NCBI RefSeq assembly: GCF_000420665.1
Contig: NZ_ATVJ01000001.1
Coordinates: forward strand, 2,117,588 to 2,181,587
Direction: 5' to 3'
DNA length: 64,000 nt
Origin: Ponticaulis koreensis DSM 19734
Lineage (GTDB): Bacteria; Pseudomonadota; Alphaproteobacteria; Caulobacterales; Hyphomonadaceae
Of the stretch, positions 8,313 to 16,662 are shown piece after piece (the stretch's first letter is position 1; every line of letters begins with the position of its first letter). The notes beneath the pieces were generated by a model. That model searched no databases. It was given only the letters and a program-made list of their open reading frames with translations, and was not told where the DNA came from. Position numbers and translations under genes: made by a program.

Positions 8313-8443
8313 TTTGAACAACCTCGTCACTTTGGTTCTCTATAAAGATAGATGCAGCTACCCCACTCAACAAGATGTCAGAGCTTTTGCTTCTGCATCA
8401 CGTCTGCTAGTCTGGTCGCAACTTAAGCATTCAGAGCGGTACT

Positions 8444-9574
8444 ATGCTCACCTCCAAAGCGTCTCAAAAGAAGAGGCGTCGGCGGCCGAAACAAAAAAAG
8501 CCTGATCGCAAGCCCGTATACGCGGCTATTGATCTTGGTACGAATAATTGTCGTCTGCTGGTCGCAGAAGAAAAAGGCCGGCGGTTTCGGGTTGTCGACT
8601 CATATTCTCAGATCGTCCGTCTGGGCGAAGGTCTCGCATCTTCAGGCATGCTGTCTGAAGATGCGATTGAGCGCACCATAAGTGCGCTTTCCGTCATTCG
8701 GGACAAACTCAAGAATCACAATGTGAAGCGGCTCAAATGCGTCGCGACGCAGGCGTGCCGTGCGGCGACGAACGGTCGTGAGTTCATTGAGCGCGTTCAG
8801 AAGGAAGTCGGACTATCCTTCAAGATTATCTCTCCAAAAGAAGAGGCGCGTCTGGCTGTGACGGGCGCGCTCGATCTGCTGGAGAACGATAAGGAAGTCG
8901 CGCTAGTCGTAGATATTGGTGGCGGCTCAACCGAGCTGTGTTGGGTCGATATCGCAAAAGCGAAAAAGCGAGGTCTGAAGAACTCACTCGAAAATACGCC
9001 GATGATCGCGTGGGCAAGTTTCCCGCTTGGCGTCGTCACCTTGTCAGAGCAGTTCCCGGAACGGCCGGGTGATCCGGACTGGTATCCGGAAATGCTGGCC
9101 TATGCGCGGAATATGCTGCAGGAGTTTAAGAGAGGGCAGGACTTCTCTGAAACCTTTAAGGAAAACCGTGGGCATCTGATCGGTACGAGCGGCACTGTGA
9201 CAAGTTTGTGCGCGGTACATCTCGATTTGGATAAGTATATCCGGTCCATTGTGGATGGCAGCATGTTTGCTCGTGAGGACGCGCTGGCCGCGCGTCAGCG
9301 TCTGTCTTCTCTGACGAAGCAGGGGCGGGCACAGATCGGCTGTATTGGCGATGGTCGTTCGGATCTCGTACTTTCAGGGTGTGCGATTCTAGAAGCGATA
9401 TGGGAGCTTTGGCCGTGCGAGCAGATGCGCGTGGCTGATCGGGGCCTGAGAGAAGGTCTACTCATGTCGCTCATCCACGGCAAGCCGCCGCGCAAACGGC
9501 GTCGCAAATCTAAAAATGATCAGGAAGGTGACGCGTCTGACGTACCGGCTGAGAAGGAGGCCGATCTTGGCTGA
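8444..9574 (+). CDS. Exopolyphosphatase / guanosine pentaphosphatase family (Ppx/GppA)
   Basis: 376 residues, the short form of the ASKHA-fold Ppx/GppA family without the C-terminal HD extension. The first 23 residues are strongly basic (KKRRRRPKQKKPDRK). Phosphate-1 motif YAAIDLGTNNCRLLVA is at about 25-40, the middle region has VATQACRAATNG with the KEEARL segment, and phosphate-2 motif VALVVDIGGGSTELCW is at about 150-165. GTSGTVTSL follows at about 250. Family members release phosphate from polyphosphate or from pppGpp in the cytosol. rlmE is translationally coupled downstream, an arrangement found in many alphaproteobacteria. Confidence 0.9.
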   Translation: MLTSKASQKKRRRRPKQKKPDRKPVYAAIDLGTNNCRLLVAEEKGRRFRVVDSYSQIVRLGEGLASSGMLSEDAIERTISALSVIRDKLKNHNVKRLKCVATQACRAATNGREFIERVQKEVGLSFKIISPKEEARLAVTGALDLLENDKEVALVVDIGGGSTELCWVDIAKAKKRGLKNSLENTPMIAWASFPLGVVTLSEQFPERPGDPDWYPEMLAYARNMLQEFKRGQDFSETFKENRGHLIGTSGTVTSLCAVHLDLDKYIRSIVDGSMFAREDALAARQRLSSLTKQGRAQIGCIGDGRSDLVLSGCAILEAIWELWPCEQMRVADRGLREGLLMSLIHGKPPRKRRRKSKNDQEGDASDVPAEKEADLG

Positions 9575-10286
9575 TGATGGAAAACGTCGCTGGAACGGCA
9601 AAGGCATCGGAGCCGGAAAAGGCACTGCTGGTCGAACCGCGAAGAAGAAAACGCCCGCCTATAATGCGCGAACCGAAAGCTCGAAACGCTGGATCGAGCG
9701 CCAGCTTTCTGATCCGTACGTAAAGAAAGCGCAGGATGCTGGGTATCGCTCGCGTGCAGCCTTCAAGCTGAATGAGCTTCAGGAACGGTTCGAGATCATC
9801 AAGAAAGGTGATGCTGTCGTTGACCTCGGTGCTGCGCCAGGTGGCTGGGTGCAGGTCGCGCTTTCGCTCGGAGCGTCCAAAGTGGTCGGTATCGACCTTC
9901 TGGAGATCGAACCGATTGTCGGCGCGGTGCTGTTGCAGGGCGATGTGGCCGACGAGGCGATTATGAAGCAGCTCGAAGGCGAGCTGGGCGGCCTCGCGGA
10001 CGTTGTGCTCTCTGACATGGCGGCGAACACGACAGGCCACAGGCAGACGGATCACCTTCGTACAGTGGCACTGGTCGAGCTTGCGGTAGATTTCGCGCTG
10101 GATGTGCTCAAGCCGGGCGGGACGTTCTGTTCGAAAGTCTTTCAGGGTGGAACCAGTCCCGAACTTCTTGAGCGACTGAAGGCGAACTTCACCGAAGTGA
10201 AGCACGCCAAACCTCCGGCGAGCCGGGCGCATTCGCCTGAGATTTACGTCCTTGCCAAAGGTTATAAGGGCAAGCGGAAAGCGTAG
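9567..10286 (+). CDS. rlmE: 23S rRNA (uridine-2'-O-)-methyltransferase RlmE (FtsJ/RrmJ)
   Basis: 239 residues, using a TTG start at 9567. The sequence AAGGAGG sits 6 bases upstream, and the start overlaps the ppx stop by 8 bases, which indicates translational coupling. No ATG gives a sensible start. A Lys/Arg/Gly-rich N-terminal tail (about 35 residues) precedes the Rossmann methyltransferase domain. RSRAAFKLNELQERF carries the first catalytic lysine, VVDLGAAPGGWVQVA is the SAM-binding motif, VLSDMAANTTGH carries the catalytic aspartate, and GGTFCSKVFQGG and EIYVLAKGY supply the later Lys and Glu of the K-D-K-E tetrad. The enzyme 2'-O-methylates U2552 in the ribosomal A loop. Confidence 0.93.
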   Translation: MADDGKRRWNGKGIGAGKGTAGRTAKKKTPAYNARTESSKRWIERQLSDPYVKKAQDAGYRSRAAFKLNELQERFEIIKKGDAVVDLGAAPGGWVQVALSLGASKVVGIDLLEIEPIVGAVLLQGDVADEAIMKQLEGELGGLADVVLSDMAANTTGHRQTDHLRTVALVELAVDFALDVLKPGGTFCSKVFQGGTSPELLERLKANFTEVKHAKPPASRAHSPEIYVLAKGYKGKRKA

Positions 10287-10328
10287 ATCAGGGCGTTGCG
10301 TGCGGTGAAATCAAGTGAGGCAGTAGAA

Positions 10329-10991
10329 ATGGCCAATAGCGAAACACCGATGAAGCCAGCCACGCGAAAGCGGGTGCCAAATGTCGAGCGGACGGCCAGA
10401 ACGCGCGCAAAGCTGATTGAAGCAACTATCGCGTCTTTGCATGAAATCGGCTTCCACCAGACGACTACCACAGTCGTGGCGCAACGCGCTGGCGTGAGCC
10501 GGGGCGCAATGCTGCATCATTTCCCGACCAAGGCGGATCTGATGATGGCAGCTGCCGAGCGTATGCGCGATATGCGTGGTGAGTTGCACCGGGAGCGGCT
10601 CGCGAATCTGGAAACGCCTGCGGACAAGTTTCTCGCGCTCATCGATGTGCTCTGGGAGGCAATGGTCTCGCCATCCGGCGTCGCACGGATCGAGCTTATG
10701 CTCAGTACAAGGAGTGATTCGGACATGGCTGAGAAGTTCGTTCGTATGAATGACGAACTCGATAAGCGCCATAAGGAAAGCGTCTGGGGGCTTTGTCAGT
10801 CGGTCGGGATGTCGGGCGAAACAGCGCGTGATAAAATCTACGCCTTTGTCCAGCTCTACGCTGCGGCATTACGTGGTCTTGCGATCGACGCTTTACGTGA
10901 GGAGAGCCGTGAAGGCGCTGATTCGGCCGTGGAGCTTCTGAAAACCTTCCAATTGCAGATGTTCGAAGAATTGGTAACGCGCCAAAACTGA
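10329..10991 (+). CDS. TetR/AcrR family transcriptional regulator
   Basis: 220 residues from the ATG at 10329 (GTGAGG upstream). The N-terminal helix-turn-helix lies about residues 25-70: RTRAKLIEATIASLHEIGF, then TTVVAQRAGVSRGAMLHHFPTKADL, the recognition helix of TetR proteins. The C-terminal ligand-binding domain is helical and not family-specific by eye. A TonB-dependent receptor follows on the same strand after 169 bases, and this spacer holds a 19-bp near-perfect palindrome (11046-11064). Control of the receptor by this regulator is therefore likely but inferred. Confidence 0.9.
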   Translation: MANSETPMKPATRKRVPNVERTARTRAKLIEATIASLHEIGFHQTTTTVVAQRAGVSRGAMLHHFPTKADLMMAAAERMRDMRGELHRERLANLETPADKFLALIDVLWEAMVSPSGVARIELMLSTRSDSDMAEKFVRMNDELDKRHKESVWGLCQSVGMSGETARDKIYAFVQLYAAALRGLAIDALREESREGADSAVELLKTFQLQMFEELVTRQN

Positions 10992-11045
10992 CCCTACGGC
11001 AAGGTTTGTGTGATAAAAACGACACTACCACAATGTATCAGCGTA

Positions 11046-11064
11046 TAGCGAACGGTGTTCACTA
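11046..11064. promoter_or_regulatory. Candidate TetR operator upstream of the TonB receptor
   Basis: TAGCGAAC-GGT-GTTCACTA has 8-bp arms with one mismatch around a 3-base centre. It lies 97 bases before the receptor start codon and directly after the tetR gene. Size and symmetry suit a TetR-family dimer. Confidence 0.5.
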
Positions 11065-11160
11065 GCATAAAAGGTATTTACATTCTCACCAGTCATGCCT
11101 CTAAATATGTTTAGGGTCCGAACAAAATGGGTCTGTATATAAATATAAGTGGAGGAAATT

Positions 11161-14100
11161 ATGAGGGCTGGATTGAAGTACGCCTCTATGGCGGCTTTAG
11201 CTTTTGCTATTCAACCGACATTCGCACATGCGCAGGACGACGTGGAGCGCATTCAGGAGCAATCTGAAGACGAAGGTGTGTTTCGTCAGCAGCAGGTTGT
11301 TGTAACGGGTTCCGCTATTCGCGGTACACCAGAAGACGCGGCGCTTCCTGTTGAAGTGTTTACGCAGGAAGATCTGGCACTCGAAGGTGCGCCAACAGCA
11401 CTTCAGTTTGCTAAGGATCTCACTATTTCTGGTCCAACCAGCGGTGAATCAAACTATTTTGGCGGTGGTCCGCTTCTCGCGTCTCCATCATTCAACCTCC
11501 GTAGCCTTGGTGCCGACAAAACTCTGACGCTCCTCAATGGGCGCCGTATGAGCCAGAACCTGTCCAACATCCCTAGCATGGCGATTGGACGTACAGAGAT
11601 TTTGAAAGACGGCGCGGCGGTTATCTACGGTGGTGACGCTGTTGGCGGCGTTGTAAACTTTATCACGCGCACAGGTTTCACGGGCTTTGAGGCGCGTGGT
11701 AATTTCATGCATGTCGATGGGTCCAATGGTGACTTCGACATGGGTTTCCTCGCCGGTTGGGGCGAAGGCGACGTTAACCTTATGGTTTCAGCTGAGTGGG
11801 AGCACCGATCCCGCCTTGAGACTGAAGAACGTGACTTCTCAAGCCTTCCATACGGTGTGAACCCATCTCCTTGGTCGACTCTTTCTGACTTGTCTCGTTA
11901 TACGCCGCAAATTGGTTCTTCGGTCGTTGGCATCGCTGCCGACTTTACGCAGGCAAGTTGTGAGGCTGTTGGCGGTATCTATTCCCCGACATCTTGTGCA
12001 TACGGTTATCTCCCGTTCTACAACCTTGTTGAAGATCAGGATATTTTCCGTGGATTCGCACAGCTTGATGCTGTTGTGAATGACAATATGAACTTCCATG
12101 TGGAAGCCGCATTTGCTGAAACCGATGCTCCGCATCAGTTCAACTCTCCATCGCTTCCTGCGCTTCGTGGCCCTGCGCCGACAACTGGTGCAACGTTCCA
12201 ATATGAAGTTCCGCTTACGAATCCTTACGCGGCCCAGTTCTTTGCGAATACGCCTACAGCCGCCGCACCTTTCGCGCCGTTGGTAGACCGACTGGGTATC
12301 GTAATCTTCCGTCCGTTTGCTCACCAGGGCAATCCGGTTATGGGCCGTGGCGAAGGCAACTCTAACGCAGCTGATATCAATAATCAGGTTTGGCGTGTGT
12401 CTGCGGGCATTGATGGTACTTTGGGGGACTTCTTCGGTCCGTTCTCTGACGTCGGCTATGACGCGGCAATAACTTACAACTCGTCAAACAGCTATTATCA
12501 GGACGCGGACTATATCGGCTTCCGCCTACAGGACGCACTGAATGGCTTCGGTGGCCCAGATTGTGCTGTTGTGGACCAGGATCCGACAACTCCGGGTGTT
12601 CAGGCACCGGGTCTGGAAGGTACTAATGGTTGTGAGTTCTTTAACCCGTTCTCCACGGCCTGGGCAGGAAATCCTGAGCTTGGTCTCGCCAACCCTAACT
12701 ACGTGCCGGGTTCCGAAAACTCTGATGCTCTGACACAGTGGCTCTTCGATCCATTGATTGTTGAAACACTGACGCAAAGCACGACTTTCGATCTGGTGTT
12801 TGACGGCACCACAGGCATTGAGCTGCCAGGCGGTGAAATCGGCTGGGCTGCGGGTGGTCAGGCGCGTGCAATTGAATCGCGTGAGATCATCCCGAGCGAT
12901 CTGTACAATGGTTCTACGCCTTGTCCTTATCCTGGTACATTTAACTGTCCAGGAGAATTCGGTCAGGGGCCATTTGGTTTCCGTGGAATCAATGAGCCGG
13001 ATAGCCTCGATCAGCAGAGCTATTCATTCTTCGTGGAAACCAACCTGCCGATCACAGATGACTTCAACATGCAGGCTGCTGTCCGTCGTGAAGAGTTTTC
13101 TGGTGGTCTCGGCTCTACGGTTTACAAGGTGGCAGGTCGTTGGCAGGTCTTCGATCAGTTGGCTCTCCGTGGTTCGTACGGCACAAACTTTGCCGCTCCA
13201 CCTGTTGGTCTGAGCCCTGGTGAAATCAACTCTGTTGTTCGCTCGTACGGTATTCGTGGCGGCAACTGGTTGGGTGGTACGACGGTGACGCGTAGTGACA
13301 TTGAGCCGGAAGAGGCGACAGTTTGGAACGTCGGTGCTATCTGGGAGAGCCAAGGTTTTGAATCCAGCCATGATCTCAGGGTGATCGTTGATTACTTTGA
13401 TATCGAGCTTGTAGGTGAGCTGGACGAATTGATTGGTCACGCGGATCTTGCAGCAGCAATTGCGAATGATCCAAACGGCGCGTGCTCCAGCCCGTTCATC
13501 AATCGTGTGTCCTTCAATACCGACCCGGTGAACAATCCGACAGGCACCTGCCAGACAGGCGCAACCGTTGCTGATGAACGTGCAAATTTCGTTCGTGACT
13601 TCAACTCAGTGCAAACTGACTTTGGTAATGGTGCGGACCGCTTTACGTCCGGCATCGACCTCTCTGTGACATATGAGATGCCAGTTGGTGAAGCAGATGT
13701 GACCATGGGTCTGACGGCTACACGTCTGCTGGAGCTCGAAACAGGTCCAACGACACTTGATGGTGTTCAAATCGACGGCGGCGCGGAGCTTCTGGGTGAG
13801 CTGAACTTCTCATCAGTCGGTTTTGCATCACCTGAATGGCGTACTAATGCGTTCATCAACTACAACCGTGGTGACCATAACGTTCGTCTTACAGCACGTT
13901 ATGTTTCATCTCTGACGGATGAGCGTTTCTCTGCAGGCGGCGTCTATGATGGCGGTCTTACACCGGGTGGCTTCCAGCCGGGTACAACCAACCCATTCAG
14001 CCCAATCTTCTACGAAGATATCGACAGCTCTCTGACCTTTGATGCGACTTACGTTTATGACGTGAACGACAACATCATTGTTACAGGCACGATGGCGAAC

Positions 14101-14211
14101 ATCTTCGACGAAGATCCACCATTTATCTTCAACGAATTCGGTTATGATCCACGTCTTGGCGTAGGCGCACTTGGCCGGACGATCGAAGTTGGTGTGAAAC
14201 TGGTTTACTAA
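11161..14211 (+). CDS. Large TonB-dependent receptor
   Basis: An outer-membrane receptor of 1016 residues. The ATG at 11161 has GGAGG 5 bases upstream and begins a signal peptide ending near AHAQ. Region QQVVVTGSAIRG is the start of the plug as seen in sphingomonad/Caulobacter receptors (the vvVTGSrI pattern). The plug continues with LRSLGADKTLTLLNGRRM and ILKDGAAVIYGGDAVGGVVNF. A long C-terminal beta-barrel ends with LGRTIEVGVKLVY, whose final aromatic residue is typical. The barrel has several Cys pairs in extracellular-looking loops (for example SCEAVGG..TSCAYG and PCPYPGTFNCPG). The ligand is unknown; receptors of this size often carry oligosaccharides or peptides. A TetR regulator lies upstream and a strong terminator downstream. 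Confidence 0.92.
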   Translation: MRAGLKYASMAALAFAIQPTFAHAQDDVERIQEQSEDEGVFRQQQVVVTGSAIRGTPEDAALPVEVFTQEDLALEGAPTALQFAKDLTISGPTSGESNYFGGGPLLASPSFNLRSLGADKTLTLLNGRRMSQNLSNIPSMAIGRTEILKDGAAVIYGGDAVGGVVNFITRTGFTGFEARGNFMHVDGSNGDFDMGFLAGWGEGDVNLMVSAEWEHRSRLETEERDFSSLPYGVNPSPWSTLSDLSRYTPQIGSSVVGIAADFTQASCEAVGGIYSPTSCAYGYLPFYNLVEDQDIFRGFAQLDAVVNDNMNFHVEAAFAETDAPHQFNSPSLPALRGPAPTTGATFQYEVPLTNPYAAQFFANTPTAAAPFAPLVDRLGIVIFRPFAHQGNPVMGRGEGNSNAADINNQVWRVSAGIDGTLGDFFGPFSDVGYDAAITYNSSNSYYQDADYIGFRLQDALNGFGGPDCAVVDQDPTTPGVQAPGLEGTNGCEFFNPFSTAWAGNPELGLANPNYVPGSENSDALTQWLFDPLIVETLTQSTTFDLVFDGTTGIELPGGEIGWAAGGQARAIESREIIPSDLYNGSTPCPYPGTFNCPGEFGQGPFGFRGINEPDSLDQQSYSFFVETNLPITDDFNMQAAVRREEFSGGLGSTVYKVAGRWQVFDQLALRGSYGTNFAAPPVGLSPGEINSVVRSYGIRGGNWLGGTTVTRSDIEPEEATVWNVGAIWESQGFESSHDLRVIVDYFDIELVGELDELIGHADLAAAIANDPNGACSSPFINRVSFNTDPVNNPTGTCQTGATVADERANFVRDFNSVQTDFGNGADRFTSGIDLSVTYEMPVGEADVTMGLTATRLLELETGPTTLDGVQIDGGAELLGELNFSSVGFASPEWRTNAFINYNRGDHNVRLTARYVSSLTDERFSAGGVYDGGLTPGGFQPGTTNPFSPIFYEDIDSSLTFDATYVYDVNDNIIVTGTMANIFDEDPPFIFNEFGYDPRLGVGALGRTIEVGVKLVY

Positions 14212-14232
14212 GACCAATTGAAGTGAATTCAG

Positions 14233-14266
14233 ATCCGGCGGTGTTCAGCACCGCCGGATTTTTTTT
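14233..14266 (+). terminator. Rho-independent terminator of the TonB receptor gene
   Basis: An 11-bp stem ATCCGGCGGTG with loop TTCAG and its complement, then seven or more T. Confidence 0.92.
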
Positions 14267-14384
14267 ACCCATAGTCGTACCTAATAGGGCTTCCTGATTG
14301 ACGTGCTGGACACCCGACCGTACGATTTTTGCAGGGTTGATCGAAGGGATGATGACGGCATCCGTTGACTGAGAGGGGTACCCT

Positions 14385-14915
14385 ATGAAGAAAGTTGTTT
14401 TCGGCATGATTGCCGGTTCCGCCCTGATGCTAGCTGCATGCGGCGGCGCAGAAGAAGACGTGGCAACATCTGACGCTGAGGCGCCTGCTGCGAGTGTAAC
14501 GACTGAAGCGTCGGCCGCGAACGCTGAAATTGTGGCAGTTATCGAGGCACGTCAGGACAACCTGAAAGAAATGGGCGCCAGCATGCGCGCGATCAGTGAG
14601 AGTATGCGCTCAGGTAGCCCTGATTCAGCGCTGATATCTGAAAAGGCTGATATTATTGCGGCGCATTCACAGACAATGCCAAATTGGTTTCCCGCGGGAT
14701 CTGGTCCTGAAGCAGGTGTAGAAACCGAAGCTCTGCCAACAATCTGGGAAAACCCTGAAGGCTTTGCCGAGGCTGTTTCTAATTTCCAAGCGGCTGCGGT
14801 GGTATTCCAGACAGCGGCTGCATCCGGCGATATGGCTGCCACAGGCGGCGCTCTGCGCACGCTCGGTGGCACATGCGGCGCCTGTCATGACGACTTCCGT
14901 GTAGATGATGACTAG
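14385..14915 (+). CDS. Cytochrome c' (class II cytochrome c) lipoprotein
   Basis: 176 residues with a type II signal peptide (SALMLAAC; lipid at Cys19), followed by an Ala/Glu/Thr-rich linker. The rest is a four-helix bundle. EIVAVIEARQDNLKEMG is the first helix and the haem-attachment motif CGACH lies at the extreme C-terminus (GGTCGACHDDFR), exactly where cytochrome c' proteins carry it. Such proteins bind NO or CO or pass electrons in the periplasm. The stop overlaps the start of the cytochrome b561 gene by 11 bases, so the two are co-translated and probably form an electron-transfer pair. Confidence 0.9.
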   Translation: MKKVVFGMIAGSALMLAACGGAEEDVATSDAEAPAASVTTEASAANAEIVAVIEARQDNLKEMGASMRAISESMRSGSPDSALISEKADIIAAHSQTMPNWFPAGSGPEAGVETEALPTIWENPEGFAEAVSNFQAAAVVFQTAAASGDMAATGGALRTLGGTCGACHDDFRVDDD

Positions 14916-15648
14916 TACGGACGTTGTTCCAGTCCGGTCCCAGAAAATCTGGGACTGGACGGTCCGGACATTTCACTGGAGTCTGGTTTTCCTGATCGCC
15001 TGCATGTGGTCGACAGCAGAAGGCCACGGCATTTGGGAGTCTCTTGATGGTTTCATGGTGGAGCAGGGGTGGATAGCCTATGGCTGGGGCGAAATGGGCT
15101 GGCATCGCCGGATTGGTATGCTTGTCCTGTTTCTCTGGTTTTATCGCGTCTATTGGGGGCTTTTCGGGGCTTCAACAGCGAAGTTTTCTGACTTCGTAAA
15201 AGGCCCGGGCAAAGTCATCGCCTATGCGAAGTCGCTGACTAAAGGCAATTACAAGCCATCAACCGGGCATAGCCCGCTTGGCGCGCTGAGTGTTGTTGCA
15301 CTCATCGTTGTGGTCGGCACACAGGTGGGAACAGGTCTTTTCACGATTGATGTGAACGGTCTGGAATCTGGCCCGTTATCTAAATTTCTGGAATTCGATA
15401 CGGGGCGTCTGTTCTCCGAGTTTCATGAAATGAGCTTTCGGGCACTCTACATCCTCATTGCGCTGCACGTGCTGGCGGTTCTGGCTTATCAGTTTGTTCT
15501 GAAGGCAAATCTGGTCCGCCCGATGCTCACAGGCAGCCGAAAGGTAGAAGAGGCTGCGCCGGAAAAAGCGGTTCGGGCGCCACTTTGGAATGTGGCGCTT
15601 GGCGTCGCGATTGCGATTGGCCTCACCTGGCTCGTCTGGACTGTGTGA
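14905..15648 (+). CDS. Cytochrome b561-family membrane protein
   Basis: 247 residues, an inner-membrane dihaem b-type cytochrome with four main hydrophobic helices and an extra C-terminal helix (VALGVAIAIGLTWLVWTV). Candidate haem-ligand histidines are in VRTFHWSLVFLIA (helix 1), GWHRRIGMLVLFLWF (helix 2) and FRALYILIALHVLAVLAY (late helix), with a further conserved GHSPLGALS. Two ATG codons at 14905 and 14908 both overlap the preceding cytochrome c' gene. The family passes electrons between the quinone pool and periplasmic carriers. Pairing with a c'-type cytochrome suggests quinol-to-cytochrome transfer. Confidence 0.9.
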   Translation: MMTSTDVVPVRSQKIWDWTVRTFHWSLVFLIACMWSTAEGHGIWESLDGFMVEQGWIAYGWGEMGWHRRIGMLVLFLWFYRVYWGLFGASTAKFSDFVKGPGKVIAYAKSLTKGNYKPSTGHSPLGALSVVALIVVVGTQVGTGLFTIDVNGLESGPLSKFLEFDTGRLFSEFHEMSFRALYILIALHVLAVLAYQFVLKANLVRPMLTGSRKVEEAAPEKAVRAPLWNVALGVAIAIGLTWLVWTV

Positions 15649-15656
15649 AGGTAAAG

Positions 15657-15679
15657 TTGGCCGCAAATCATGCGGCCAA
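15657..15679 (+). other. Hairpin after the cytochrome b561 gene
   Basis: TTGGCCGC, a 7-base loop and the perfect complement, followed by an AT-rich but not T-rich run. It is weak as a terminator alone and lies just before the better one at 15697. Confidence 0.5.
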
Positions 15680-15696
15680 TATAGTTGTTTTCAAAG

Positions 15697-15730
15697 AACC
15701 TCAGCTGCCTGTCAGTTGAGGTTTTTCTTT
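15697..15730 (+). terminator. Rho-independent terminator of the cytochrome operon
   Basis: An 11-bp stem with one G-T pair (left arm AACCTCAGCTG, 5-base loop), then TTTCTTTT. The right arm lies inside the last codons of the convergent hydrolase gene. Confidence 0.75.
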
Positions 15731-16656
15731 TGCACAATCCATTCTGGATCTGAACAGAGGGTGCAATCAGCCCCAACGAACCAGCTTTCGGCTTCTGAAT
15801 TGTCTTTCAGCTGCCATTCCAGCCACGCGGTGATGACTTCTGCAAACCGGCCGCCATTGCGATGGCGGTGCGTGGCGATGTGACCCGCTCCCTCCATTAC
15901 ACCGTAGAAAAGGGGAACATTTTCAATCCGCTCGAAGTCGTCATTAGAGTTTTCAAAGGCAACATCATTTGTGCCGCCATTGATATAGAGCGTAGGTGTG
16001 TGAATGTCGGCGAGATCGTCCTTTGTGGCCGTCGATATAGAAAGTCCGGGGCGGGGGCCTGCATTGAACACGCCGCTATTGATAACGCCTATTGTATCTA
16101 CGCGAGGGTCGTCGGACGCTTCAATTGTCATGAGGCCGCCGCAGGATTGGCCCATGACTGCGATACTTTCGGCGTCGATGCGGGCGCTTAAATCCGCAGG
16201 CAGGGAAGGGCCGCTTTCGAGCCAGTCTATGGCTTCTATCATCTGAGGCCCTGTCGTCGATGGCGCATCAGCTTGCGTGTCGTAAAGCCCTACAGCGACA
16301 ACGAAGAAGCCGTGGGACGCGACTTTTGTCAGAGTCCGGTAAAATGACCGTCCATCATTTCTGCAGGCGCCATTTCCCCAGACCAGAACCGGCAGGGCAT
16401 CTTCGCCTGAGTTTTCCGGATAATAAATCGTGTGCGTTGGCAGCCCCGGCGCAGGTGCAATAACTATATCCGGGTAGGGGCCAAGTTGTGTTCCCGGGCC
16501 GTCCGGTTCGGTCGCCGCCGATGTCAGGAGCGACATATCCATGCCTGAAAGTGGCTGTGTCGCTGAAGGAGGTTGGGGCGTTTCGGTTGTTCCGGCGGTA
16601 CATCCGACGATTATGCCATACGAAAGAAGTGCGGTGGATATCCATAAAGCTTTCAT
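15712..16656 (-). CDS. Alpha/beta hydrolase lipoprotein
   Basis: 314 residues. The N-terminal signal peptide with lipobox IIVGC predicts export and lipidation at Cys19. The alpha/beta hydrolase core shows PVLVWGNGACRNDGRSF (oxyanion region), the nucleophile elbow VMGQSCGGLM with Ser in GQSCG, and a candidate His in GAGHIATHRH. The acid is probably in GGTNDVAFEN. This resembles dienelactone-hydrolase-like and polyester-hydrolase-like secreted enzymes, but the substrate is unknown. The C-terminus has a CTLC pair. It is the second gene of a two-gene operon with the CocE-type hydrolase (6 bases between), divergent from a quinohemoprotein dehydrogenase. Confidence 0.82.
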   Translation of the reverse strand: MKALWISTALLSYGIIVGCTAGTTETPQPPSATQPLSGMDMSLLTSAATEPDGPGTQLGPYPDIVIAPAPGLPTHTIYYPENSGEDALPVLVWGNGACRNDGRSFYRTLTKVASHGFFVVAVGLYDTQADAPSTTGPQMIEAIDWLESGPSLPADLSARIDAESIAVMGQSCGGLMTIEASDDPRVDTIGVINSGVFNAGPRPGLSISTATKDDLADIHTPTLYINGGTNDVAFENSNDDFERIENVPLFYGVMEGAGHIATHRHRNGGRFAEVITAWLEWQLKDNSEAESWFVGADCTLCSDPEWIVQKKNLN

Positions 16657-16662
16657 AATGGC

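Noticed and set aside
8313-8443. Possible heat-shock (sigma-32) promoter of hspQ
   Set aside because: A CTTG and a CAT-rich element can be found on the minus strand, but spacing and match are poor. I cannot support a promoter call.
9510-10232. Antisense open frame of 240 codons opposite rlmE
   Set aside because: It is covered by a well-supported methyltransferase gene and has no support of its own.
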